DNA of 16,932 nucleotides, taken from positions 1-16,932 of the forward strand of contig CAMAHO010000028.1 in NCBI GenBank assembly GCA_945834545.1, read 5' to 3'. The notes beneath the pieces are model-generated. The model saw only the letters and a program-made list of their open reading frames with translations. It ran no database searches and was not told the origin of the DNA. This DNA comes from an uncultured Lachnospiraceae bacterium. Its GTDB lineage: Bacteria; Bacillota; Clostridia; Lachnospirales; Lachnospiraceae. This document shows positions 1 through 6,811 of the stretch, piece after piece; position 1 is the first letter of the stretch; each line of letters opens with the position of its first letter. The translations under genes and the position numbers were made by a program.

Positions 1-13
1 CGAATATTTTGTA

Positions 14-45
14 GGATTGCGAGAGCACGCAGTGCGTAGCAATCC
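14..45. repeat. Short imperfect hairpin upstream of purH
   Basis: GGATTGC (14-20) and GCAATCC (39-45) are perfect 7-base inverted arms. Between them GCAC and GTGC (25-28 and 32-35) can form an inner stem around GCA. The pentamer GTAGG occurs at both edges (11-15 and 46-50). There is no T-run after the stem, so it does not look like an intrinsic terminator. It may be the remnant of a dispersed palindromic element or part of the purH leader. What lies further upstream is cut off. Confidence 0.4.
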
Positions 46-91
46 GTAGGTATCACACAACACAATTGGAAAGAGAAAAGAGGAAAACAGG

Positions 92-1270
92 ATGAATGAG
101 ATTCAGTTAAAATACGGATGCAACCCCAATCAGAAGCCTTCTCGCATTTTTATGGAGGATGGAAAGGAGCTACCGGTTACGGTGTTAAACGGTAAGCCCG
201 GATATATTAATTTTTTGGATGCCTTTAACGGCTGGCAGCTTGTTAAGGAGTTAAAGGAAGCAACAGGACTTCCTGCTGCTACCTCCTTTAAGCATGTGTC
301 TCCCGCCGGGGCAGCAGTAGGCCTTCCCCTTTCCGATACCTTGGCAAAGATTTACTGGGTAGATGATTTAGGAGAGCTTTCTCCCTTGGCCTGTGCCTAT
401 GCCAGAGCAAGAGGAGCAGACAGAATGTCCTCCTTTGGTGATTTTATCGCTCTCAGTGATGTCTGTGATGAGTCCACAGCAAGACTGATCAAGAGAGAGG
501 TTTCTGACGGAGTGATTGCACCCGGATACACAGAGGAAGCTCTTAAGCTATTGAAGGAAAAGAAAAAGGGAAATTATAACATCATTCAGATTGACCCTTC
601 CTATGTGCCTGCTGAGCTTGAGAGAAAGCAGGTATACGGCATTACCTTTGAACAGGGCAGAAATGAGCTGAACATCGATAAAGAGCTGCTCTCCAATCGT
701 ATTACAAAGAACAAAGAGATACCCGAAAGTGCCCTCATCGATATGAAGATTGCACTGATCACTTTAAAATATACCCAATCCAATTCTGTATGTTATGTAA
801 AAGACGGTCAGGCCATCGGTATCGGCGCAGGACAGCAGTCCAGAATTCACTGTACCAGACTTGCAGGCAGCAAGGCAGACAACTGGTGGCTTCGTCAGTC
901 TCCTCAGGTAATGGGACTTCAGTTTGTGGATTCTCTGGGACGTGCAGACCGTGATAATGCCATTGATGTCTATATGGGCGAGGAGTACGAGGACGTATTG
1001 GCAGAAGGCGTATGGCAGAAGACCTTCAAGGTAAAGCCTGAGGTATTCACCAGAGAAGCAAAGAAGGAATGGCTGTCCAAGCTATCCCATGTGACCTGCG
1101 GTTCCGATGCCTTCTTCCCCTTCTCAGACAACATCGAGAGATGTCATAAGAGCGGTGTGAAGTACATTGCACAGCCCGGTGGCTCTGTCCGTGACGATTT
1201 GGTCATTGAATGTGCTGACAAGTATGACATGGTAATGGTATTTACCGGTATTCGTTTATTCCATCATTAA
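92..1270 (+). CDS. purH: Stand-alone AICAR transformylase (PurH formyltransferase domain)
   Basis: This cytosolic enzyme of purine biosynthesis transfers a formyl group from 10-formyl-THF to AICAR, giving FAICAR. Family hallmarks are the N-terminal KYGCNPNQ segment, the SFKHVSPAG motif with the catalytic Lys-His pair at K67-H68, SFGDFIALSD, the GQQSR...GSKADNWW substrate-binding stretch near residues 246-270, and the C-terminal SDAFFPFSDN...AQPGGSVRDD region. At 392 residues it matches the transformylase half alone. The roughly 200-residue N-terminal IMP cyclohydrolase domain of classical bifunctional PurH is absent, so ring closure to IMP must come from another gene. The ATG at 92 is preceded by AAGAGG ending at 83, 8 bases upstream. 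It stands alone in the window, and a strong hairpin separates it from glnS. The family is certain; the symbol purH is used for the domain only. Confidence 0.95.
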   Translation: MNEIQLKYGCNPNQKPSRIFMEDGKELPVTVLNGKPGYINFLDAFNGWQLVKELKEATGLPAATSFKHVSPAGAAVGLPLSDTLAKIYWVDDLGELSPLACAYARARGADRMSSFGDFIALSDVCDESTARLIKREVSDGVIAPGYTEEALKLLKEKKKGNYNIIQIDPSYVPAELERKQVYGITFEQGRNELNIDKELLSNRITKNKEIPESALIDMKIALITLKYTQSNSVCYVKDGQAIGIGAGQQSRIHCTRLAGSKADNWWLRQSPQVMGLQFVDSLGRADRDNAIDVYMGEEYEDVLAEGVWQKTFKVKPEVFTREAKKEWLSKLSHVTCGSDAFFPFSDNIERCHKSGVKYIAQPGGSVRDDLVIECADKYDMVMVFTGIRLFHH

Positions 1271-1278
1271 AATAAAGT

Positions 1279-1328
1279 GTGCCACCGGGGACGGTAAAAA
1301 CTGGCTTTTTTTGTGTCCCCGGTGGCAC
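1279..1328. repeat. Long GC-rich hairpin after purH (terminator or REP-like repeat)
   Basis: GTGCCACCGGGGAC (1279-1292) and GTCCCCGGTGGCAC (1315-1328) are perfect 14-base inverted arms. The 22-base loop can itself pair AAAAA with TTTTT around CTGGC. Beyond a small bulge, AAAG on the left and CTTT on the right extend the base. The structure could stop purH transcription, but only a short pyrimidine stretch (CTTTCTTG) follows it, which is weak for an intrinsic terminator. The CCGGGGACGGT core resembles dispersed palindromes I recall from clostridial genomes; that is memory, not a search. Confidence 0.7.
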
Positions 1329-1346
1329 TTTCTTGTCTAAAATGAC

Positions 1347-1376
1347 TTGAAATCAAAGTGCATAATATGGTACTAT
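1347..1376 (+). promoter_or_regulatory. Candidate sigma-A promoter for glnS
   Basis: TTGAAA at 1347-1352 could be the -35 hexamer and TACTAT at 1371-1376 the -10, with an 18-base spacer. The start codon at 1413 lies 36 bases further on. The position after the purH hairpin fits a new transcription unit. The -10 matches only four of six consensus bases. Confidence 0.4.
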
Positions 1377-1412
1377 TGTGAAGAATTTATTGAAAAATGA
1401 GAGGCAATTACC

Positions 1413-3086
1413 ATGAGTGACAGTGAAAGCAGAAATTTCATAGAAGCTTTGATAGATAAGGATTTGGAGGAAGGCGTTTACGACCACGTTCACACACGTT
1501 TTCCGCCGGAGCCAAACGGGTATCTCCACATTGGGCATGCCAAGGCCATTCTTGTCAATTCCATGATTGCGGAGGAATACAACGGCAAGTTCAATATGCG
1601 TTTTGATGATACTAATCCGACGAAGGAGGACATCGAGTTTGTTGAGTCCATCAAGGCAGATGTAAAGTGGCTTGGGGCAGATTGGGAGGATAGACTTTTC
1701 TTCGCATCCAACTATTTTGACCAGATGTATGAGGCTGCCGTGAAGCTGATAAAAAAGGGTAAGGCTTATGTTTCTGACCTGACAGCAGAGCAGATCAAGG
1801 AATACAGGGGAAGCTTTACAGAGCCTGGGAAAGAGGACCCTTCCGCTACCCGTAGCATTGAGGAAAATCTTCTCCTCTTTTCGCAAATGAAGGAAGGGAA
1901 GTTTGCGGATGGAGAAAAGGTACTCCGCGCTCGTATTGATATGGCTTCTCCCAATATTAATATGCGTGACCCTGTCATCTACAGAGTGGCTCATATGACG
2001 CACCATAATACCGGTGATAAGTGGTGCATTTATCCTATGTATGATTTTGCTCATCCCATTGAGGATGCTATTGAAGGGATTACCCATTCCATTTGTACTC
2101 TGGAGTTTGAGGACCACAGGCCACTCTACGACTGGGTAGTGCGGGAGCTTGAGTACCCCAATCCACCTCGTCAGATAGAGCAGGCTAAGATGTATTTGAA
2201 AAATGTGGTGACCGGAAAGAGATATATCAAGAAGCTGGTTCAGGAGGGAAAGGTAGATGGTTGGGATGACCCACGCCTGGTTTCTATCGCTGCCCTCAGA
2301 AGACGCGGCTTTACACCGGAATCCATTCGGATGTTTGTCAAAATGTGTGGTGTTTCCAAGGCTCAGTCTGTGGCTGACTATGCAGCTTTAGAATACTGTA
2401 TCCGCGAGGATTTAAAACCGAAGGCAAAGCGGTATATGGCTGTTTTGGACCCAGTAAAGCTGATTATCGATAACTATCCGGAGGACCAGGTGGAATATCT
2501 GTCCGGCGTGAATAATCCTGAAAATGAGGAGCTTGGAACCAGGGAGATTCCTTTCGGAAGAGAGCTTTACATCGAGAGAGAGGACTTTATGGAGGAACCA
2601 CCCAAGAAATATTTCAGAATGTTTCCCGGGAATGAGGTTCGTCTGATGAATGCTTACTTTGTCACATGTACGGGTTGTGTGAAGGATGAAAACGGTAATG
2701 TGACAGAGATTCATTGTACCTATGACCCGGCCAGCAAGGGGGGTAACAGTCCGGATGGCAGGAAGGTGAAGGGAACTATTCACTGGGTTGCGGCAAAGAC
2801 TGCACTTCGTGCCAAGGTTCGTTTGTATGAGAATCTGATTGACGAAGAGAAGGCAGAGGAGTGTGGCTCTATCTATGATGAGGAGGGGAATGTGTATTTG
2901 AACCCTAATTCCCTGGAGGAGAAGGAGTGTTTTTTGGAGCCTGCATTTAAGGAAGCAAAGGCCTTTGACAGATATCAGTTTGTCAGACAGGGATTCTTCT
3001 GTGTTGACTGCAAGGATTCTACAGAGGAGAGCCTTGTTTTCAATCGAATCGTATCACTTAAGAGCTCCTTTGTATTGCCCAAATAA
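1413..3086 (+). CDS. glnS: Glutaminyl-tRNA synthetase
   Basis: Class I aminoacyl-tRNA synthetase that charges tRNA-Gln with glutamine using ATP in the cytosol. The signature HIGH sequence lies at residues 39-42 within RFPPEPNGYLHIGHAKA. Also visible are RFDDTNPTKE, the DFAHPIEDAIEGITHSICTLEFEDHRPLYDW block, and WDDPRLVSIAALRRRGFTPESIR. The last two are highly typical of GlnRS and separate it from bacterial GluRS. The C-terminal third (YEREDF-like region to the end) is the beta-barrel anticodon-binding domain, and 557 residues is normal for the family. In place of the usual MSKR-type loop the protein reads VVTGKR at 265-270, keeping the Lys-Arg. The start is supported by GAGAGG at 1399-1404, 8 bases before ATG. 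A DUF2225 gene follows after 55 bases, probably in the same operon. Confidence 0.96.
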   Translation: MSDSESRNFIEALIDKDLEEGVYDHVHTRFPPEPNGYLHIGHAKAILVNSMIAEEYNGKFNMRFDDTNPTKEDIEFVESIKADVKWLGADWEDRLFFASNYFDQMYEAAVKLIKKGKAYVSDLTAEQIKEYRGSFTEPGKEDPSATRSIEENLLLFSQMKEGKFADGEKVLRARIDMASPNINMRDPVIYRVAHMTHHNTGDKWCIYPMYDFAHPIEDAIEGITHSICTLEFEDHRPLYDWVVRELEYPNPPRQIEQAKMYLKNVVTGKRYIKKLVQEGKVDGWDDPRLVSIAALRRRGFTPESIRMFVKMCGVSKAQSVADYAALEYCIREDLKPKAKRYMAVLDPVKLIIDNYPEDQVEYLSGVNNPENEELGTREIPFGRELYIEREDFMEEPPKKYFRMFPGNEVRLMNAYFVTCTGCVKDENGNVTEIHCTYDPASKGGNSPDGRKVKGTIHWVAAKTALRAKVRLYENLIDEEKAEECGSIYDEEGNVYLNPNSLEEKECFLEPAFKEAKAFDRYQFVRQGFFCVDCKDSTEESLVFNRIVSLKSSFVLPK

Positions 3087-3141
3087 ACGCTTTGGGTTGT
3101 AACTGGTTTGTTTGTATATAGGGAAAGGTATGGTATAGGGA

Positions 3142-3984
3142 ATGGGTTTATTATCCGGATTGGGATCCTTGGGACTGGGTAATATTGAAAAAATGGACCT
3201 CTTTCAAGAAGAAGACAAAAAGCAGAAGGTTTTGTCTAGCGGTTCGGAAGAGGTAAAAAGACCGCAGGAGGAAGAGTTTATCTTTGATAAGCAGCTGGTG
3301 TGTCCTGTCTGTGATAAGAAGATTGCTGTGAAGATAGCGAAATCAGGTCGGGCCAAGCTGATTGCTTCCGACTTGGATTTGCGTCCTCAATATGAGTTTT
3401 TTGACAGCAGCAAGTACGACACGGTTGTCTGCGAATCCTGCGGCTATTCTGCTTTAACGCGATATCACAAGGCGCTGGCGCCCAGTCAGGTAAAGGCGAT
3501 TCGCGAGAACATCAGTAAAAGTGTAAATGTGACAAGATATCGAGAGACTACCTACAGCTATGAACAGGCCTTGGAGCGATATCGTTTGTGCTTGGCTTGT
3601 GCTATGGTAAAGAAGGCCAAAAACAGTGAGAAAGCATACATATGCCTGAAGATGGCCTGGCTTCTTCGTGGGTATGTGGAGAGTGGCGAGCTGGATAAGG
3701 AGGAAGAGAAGAAACAGGGGATGAAAGACCTGGAGCAAGAATCCCTTCGCAATGCTTACACGGGTTTCCTGGATGCCAGACAAAATGAAAGCTTTCCTAT
3801 GTGTGGCATGGATGAGATGACCATGGATTATTTGATCGCAGCCATTGCTTATGAAATCAACGAGATGGAAGCAGCCGCCCGAATGGTTCAGTCGATTCTG
3901 GTGTCAAATGTAGCGAGTAAACGCGTGAAAGAAAGAGCACTTTACCTAAAGGATTTAATTATTGAGGCTAGAAAGAAAGCCTAA
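3142..3984 (+). CDS. DUF2225 family protein, zinc-ribbon-like N-terminus
   Basis: A 280-residue protein that I recognise as DUF2225; its biochemical function is not known to me. The N-terminal half holds two CxxC pairs, C54-P-V-C57 and C97-E-S-C100, about 40 residues apart, the spacing expected for one zinc-ribbon-type metal site. The C-terminal half is helical and rich in Lys, Glu and Ala. It contains the repeat-like segments YEQALERYRLCLACAM, AYICLKMAWLLRG and MEAAARMVQSIL, suggesting TPR-like helical hairpins. There is no signal peptide or membrane segment, so it is probably cytosolic. The upstream ATG at 3130 stops after two codons, which leaves 3142 as the start; a GGGAAAGG at 3121-3128 lies 13 bases before it. 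It sits between glnS and the MocR gene on the same strand and is probably co-transcribed with both. Confidence 0.85.
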   Translation: MGLLSGLGSLGLGNIEKMDLFQEEDKKQKVLSSGSEEVKRPQEEEFIFDKQLVCPVCDKKIAVKIAKSGRAKLIASDLDLRPQYEFFDSSKYDTVVCESCGYSALTRYHKALAPSQVKAIRENISKSVNVTRYRETTYSYEQALERYRLCLACAMVKKAKNSEKAYICLKMAWLLRGYVESGELDKEEEKKQGMKDLEQESLRNAYTGFLDARQNESFPMCGMDEMTMDYLIAAIAYEINEMEAAARMVQSILVSNVASKRVKERALYLKDLIIEARKKA

Positions 3985-3993
3985 AGGGGTAGC

Positions 3994-5412
3994 ATGTATT
4001 CATTAACCATGACCTTACAGACAGGTAAAAAGGAATGCCTGTATGAACAGATTTATGAGTATATAAAGATGGAGATAAAAGAGGGGAGACTTTCGAAGGG
4101 AGAAAAGCTCCCCTCTACCCGTTCTCTGGCAGAGCAGCTTCAGATTTCCAGAAGTACTGTGGACTATGCCTATTGCCAGCTGCTGGATGAAGGATATATT
4201 GAAGCCAGGCCAAAGAGGGGGTATTTTGTCTGTGAAATGGAGCAGGACTTTGATAAAAACTGCCGGGAGAAGGATTACAGCCTCTCCTGCGCAGAGGGAG
4301 CTGCCGCTACGACAGAGAATGAGATGCCTTTCTTGCAATATGACCTGTCACCCTATGCAGTCAGTATGGAGCACTTCCCTTTTAGCGTATGGAAAAAGAT
4401 CACGAAAAATATATTGACGGAGAGCAATGCGGCCCTGTTTTCCCATGGAGAACGGCAGGGAGATTATGCTCTCAGAGAAACTATCTGTAAATATCTGCAT
4501 TCCTCTCGAGGTGTGAATTGTTCTCCGGAGCAGATTGTGGTGGGAGCCGGAAATGATTATCTGCTTCTTTTGTTGGAGAAGATTTTTGCGGAGACTAGAA
4601 CAGTTGCCCTGCAGAATCCAACCTATCCCAGAGCGGGGAAAGCCTTTGCCTCCTTTGGTTGGAACCTGCGGTTTATTGAGGGGAAAAAGGATGGCCTGGA
4701 TGTTTCCGCAGAGCCTATGGAGGAGGTGGATTTGGTCTATGTGATGCCCTCTCACCAATTTCCTACCGGAGAAGTGATGTCTGCTACGAATCGTTCCAGA
4801 CTGTTAGCCTGGGCAGCCACCAAGGAAAATCGTTACATCATAGAAGATGACTATGACAGCGAATTCCGCTACCGCGGGAAACCGATACCGGCTCTTCAGG
4901 GCTCGGACAGAGGGGATAGGGTGATTTATATAGGTACCTTCTCCAAAGCCATAGCCCCGGCCATACGTATCAGCTACATGGTTTTGCCAAAAAGCCTTCT
5001 ACCGCGATATCGTGAGAAGTGCGGCTTTTATTCCTGTACCGTATCTCGTATTGACCAAAGGATTGTAAATGAATTTATCCGGGATGGGTATTTTGAAAGG
5101 TATTTAAACAAAATGCGAAAGGTCTATCGAGCCAAGCATCAATTGATGCTGGATGGATTGTCAGGCTTGGAAAAGAAATACCAAATTACCGGTGAAAATG
5201 CCGGACTTCATTTTGTGCTGACTGCAAAAGGGGAAATCGGCGAGGCGGAAATCTTGGAAAAAGGAAGGCAGGCAGGTATCAAGTTATATGGAATGAGCGA
5301 ATACTCTTCGGTAAAAACCCCGAAAAAGTCCTCCGTGCTGGTGGGCTTCGGAGGACTGTCGGATGCAGAAATTAAAGAGTGTACCAGGCTTCTGACAGGA
5401 ATCCTGGCTTAG
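3994..5412 (+). CDS. MocR/PdxR-type transcriptional regulator (GntR HTH fused to aminotransferase fold)
   Basis: A 472-residue two-domain regulator. Residues about 12-80 are a GntR-type winged helix (LYEQIYEYIKMEIKEGRL, then LPSTRSLAEQLQISRSTV). Residues about 115-470 form a fold-type I aminotransferase-like domain. PLP-binding features are visible: N208 in NPTYP, EDDYDSEFRY at 284-293, and the Schiff-base lysine K318 in GTFSKAIAP. Such proteins bind PLP and often an amine or amino acid, and act as regulators rather than transaminases; known examples are GabR and PdxR. The stop codon of the DUF2225 gene overlaps this gene's ribosome binding site (AAAGGGG, 3983-3989), implying coupled expression. 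A second ATG at 4009 (M6) is possible. Its target is not evident, because MocR genes usually face their target divergently and here the next gene is convergent. Confidence 0.92.
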   Translation: MYSLTMTLQTGKKECLYEQIYEYIKMEIKEGRLSKGEKLPSTRSLAEQLQISRSTVDYAYCQLLDEGYIEARPKRGYFVCEMEQDFDKNCREKDYSLSCAEGAAATTENEMPFLQYDLSPYAVSMEHFPFSVWKKITKNILTESNAALFSHGERQGDYALRETICKYLHSSRGVNCSPEQIVVGAGNDYLLLLLEKIFAETRTVALQNPTYPRAGKAFASFGWNLRFIEGKKDGLDVSAEPMEEVDLVYVMPSHQFPTGEVMSATNRSRLLAWAATKENRYIIEDDYDSEFRYRGKPIPALQGSDRGDRVIYIGTFSKAIAPAIRISYMVLPKSLLPRYREKCGFYSCTVSRIDQRIVNEFIRDGYFERYLNKMRKVYRAKHQLMLDGLSGLEKKYQITGENAGLHFVLTAKGEIGEAEILEKGRQAGIKLYGMSEYSSVKTPKKSSVLVGFGGLSDAEIKECTRLLTGILA

Positions 5413-5429
5413 CATGTATCGGGAAAACA

Positions 5430-5771
5430 TCAGAAAAACTGTTCTTCGTTTTCTTTTACTTCCCCGGCATTTTCAAAGGAAGAATCGGAGGAACCTTCTG
5501 ATAAAGGGGTAAAATCGGAGGAGGAGTCAGCGGCCGTCTCCTCTCCGGGAGTTTCTTCCTTAGCGGGTTCGGCCTCAGGAGAACCCTCCTCAGTTGCATT
5601 CTGTGGAACCTGTATGGATTCCTCTTCCTTGTCAATTAAGGATTCGGGGATATCAAAGTCTTCGTCGAAATCCAATTCGGAGGCCTTTTTTTGATAAAAG
5701 CGGTAAGCTGCTGCAGCTGCTACGGTAGCGGCAGCGGTAAACAGTACAAATTTTCCAAATTTCTTTGCCAT
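5430..5771 (-). CDS. Small membrane-anchored acidic protein, unknown function
   Basis: A 113-residue protein I cannot assign to a named family. Residues 1-7 (MAKKFGK) are basic. Residues about 8-22 are a hydrophobic, alanine-rich segment (VLFTAAATVAAAAAY) followed by R24, K28 and K29, which looks like a single membrane anchor with no obvious signal peptidase site. From about residue 32 to the end the chain is very acidic, with many Glu, Asp, Ser and Pro and no predicted fold, so it is probably disordered. The start is supported by GAAAGGAA just upstream on the minus strand. It is convergent with the MocR gene, with 17 bases between the two stops, and its 5' side runs into the structured element at 5814-5979. 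A stalk or tether role is only a guess. Confidence 0.7.
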   Translation of the reverse strand: MAKKFGKFVLFTAAATVAAAAAYRFYQKKASELDFDEDFDIPESLIDKEEESIQVPQNATEEGSPEAEPAKEETPGEETAADSSSDFTPLSEGSSDSSFENAGEVKENEEQFF

Positions 5772-5813
5772 AATGTTCTTTTCCTTTCTGTGAGTTTGGG
5801 TTGCGATATGCTC

Positions 5814-5979
5814 TGTAACAATTCAGCCGCGCCATTCACAAAGTCGCACCTTCGGTGCTTTCTCGCTGCTACGCAGCTAACTTTGTTCATAAAATGGCGC
5901 TTAACTCATAACCCGTATAGCAGACCTGTTTATGCAAGCATAACATGCCTGCTACACGGGTTATGGCTGAACTGTTACA
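5814..5979. repeat. Three-way-junction inverted-repeat element
   Basis: An outer stem pairs 5814-5828 with 5965-5979 (14 of 15 bases). It encloses two further arms side by side. Arm 1 pairs GCGCCATT (5829-5836) with AATGGCGC (5893-5900) and ACAAAGT (5838-5844) with ACTTTGT (5880-5886), with small hairpins GCACC-TTC-GGTGC and GCTGCTACGCAGC inside. Arm 2 pairs 5907-5923 with 5949-5965 (16 of 17 bases). The element has no open reading frame of note. It could be a MITE-like non-autonomous mobile element or a structured RNA. The nested complementarity is read directly from the sequence; the function is unknown. Confidence 0.75.
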
Positions 5980-5990
5980 ATATTTTGGGC

Positions 5991-6051
5991 GGGTCCCAAG
6001 GTCATTTACCCACCTTTGAGCAAGCTCAGGTGGGTAAAGACTTTGGTACCC
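5991..6051. repeat. Long nested hairpin upstream of tetR
   Basis: GGGTCCCAAGGTC (5991-6003) pairs with GACTTTGGTACCC (6039-6051), 11 of 13 bases, and one mismatch is a G-T pair if read as RNA. TTTACCCACCT (6005-6015) pairs perfectly with AGGTGGGTAAA (6028-6038), and GAGC/GCTC (6018-6021, 6024-6027) caps the structure. There is no immediate T-run; AT-rich sequence begins about 10 bases later. It directly follows the 5814-5979 element, and together they fill most of the 5772-6160 gap. Confidence 0.7.
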
Positions 6052-6091
6052 TGGTATCATAATAATAATATATTTTTCCCAAAATGGAAAT

Positions 6092-6123
6092 AAAATATGT
6101 ATAAATATTTTCTGAACTATGAT
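6092..6123 (+). promoter_or_regulatory. Possible tetR promoter with overlapping operator-like palindrome
   Basis: AAAATAT (6092-6098) and ATATTTT (6105-6111) are 7-base inverted arms around a 6-base spacer. TATGAT at 6118-6123 could be a -10 hexamer, and the region where the -35 should lie falls inside the palindrome. TetR regulators often repress themselves from such sites. The sequence is very AT-rich, so chance symmetry is likely enough to keep confidence low. Confidence 0.28.
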
Positions 6124-6160
6124 AAACTGAGTATGTCGGTGGTGTTGCCGAGGGATAGAA

Positions 6161-6778
6161 GTGGAACAAAAGATAAGAGATAGAGCTATGAACGGTAAGT
6201 TTTTTGACTTAAAAAAAGAAAAACAGGATAGAATGATAAATGGAGCCTTGAAGGTGTTTGCCCTCTATGGGTATGCTCATGCCAGCACAGATGAGATCGT
6301 TAAGGAAGCCGGCATCAGCAAGGGCTTGTTGTTTCACTATTTTGAGAGTAAATTGGGTACCTATAAATTTGTCTATGATTATTGTACCAGGTTTTTGGTT
6401 TTGGAGCTTTCCAGCCAGTCCCTGCCGGAGAATGCAGACCTCTACGATGGGGAGAGGGCTTGCCTGACAGCATTGTTAAACTGTGCGCAGACCTATCCGT
6501 ACCTGCCACTTTTTTTGTTGAATTCCAGGCAGGAGGAGGTATTTGAGGCTCTGGAGGTGTCTGTGGCAAAGAATACGACCATTCGGGAAGCTATGGATGC
6601 ACTGAGGACAAAGATACAGTGTACAGAGGAGGAGCCTTCAGGAAAGAAAAAAAGGCTGCTGACCTTCACAATAGAGGGAATTTTGTTGGGAGCCTATCGG
6701 GAGAAAGCCTTCCAGGCAACTATGGTTTTAGAACAGGTGGAGGAGTATATAGAGTACCTCAGGGAGCATTTCGGGTAA
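6161..6778 (+). CDS. TetR/AcrR family transcriptional regulator
   Basis: A 205-residue DNA-binding regulator. The N-terminal helix-turn-helix is unmistakable: MINGALKVFALYGYAHASTDEIVKEAGISKGLLFHYFESK, about residues 25-64, including the family-typical GISKGLLFHYFESK recognition segment. The rest (about 70-205) is an all-helical ligand-binding and dimerisation domain with no recognisable ligand signature. The GTG start at 6161 is chosen because GAGGGA (6150-6155) sits 5 bases upstream; the in-frame ATG at 6188 has a poorer site and would give a protein 9 residues shorter. There is no transporter or enzyme gene beside it, as is common for TetR pairs, so its regulon cannot be inferred. The convergent neighbour is a DUF6062 gene. 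Transcription ends in the terminator that overlaps its stop codon. Confidence 0.9.
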   Translation: MEQKIRDRAMNGKFFDLKKEKQDRMINGALKVFALYGYAHASTDEIVKEAGISKGLLFHYFESKLGTYKFVYDYCTRFLVLELSSQSLPENADLYDGERACLTALLNCAQTYPYLPLFLLNSRQEEVFEALEVSVAKNTTIREAMDALRTKIQCTEEEPSGKKKRLLTFTIEGILLGAYREKAFQATMVLEQVEEYIEYLREHFG

Positions 6779-6799
6779 CACTGATATGCTCCCTTTTTT
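6761..6799 (+). terminator. Intrinsic terminator of tetR
   Basis: AGGGAGCAT (6761-6769) pairs perfectly with ATGCTCCCT (6786-6794). The loop is 16 bases, and a run of six T covers 6794-6799. The left arm lies inside the last codons of tetR, so the hairpin spans the stop codon. On the minus strand no T-run follows, so it should act mainly on + transcripts. Confidence 0.8.
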
Positions 6800-6811
6800 C
6801 AACGAGGAACA

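Noticed and set aside
1353..2117. 254-codon open frame on the minus strand
   Set aside because: It lies antisense within glnS, which is certain from its motifs. The translation shows no recognisable domain and no good ribosome binding site is evident.
5691..6062. 123-codon open frame across the structured gap
   Set aside because: It spans the acidic-protein start and both inverted-repeat structures. The protein has no recognisable features and no ribosome binding site was seen.
5772..6160. A known riboswitch or T-box in the tetR leader
   Set aside because: No T-box specifier/antiterminator sequence and no conserved riboswitch core that I know could be seen; only simple and nested inverted repeats are present.
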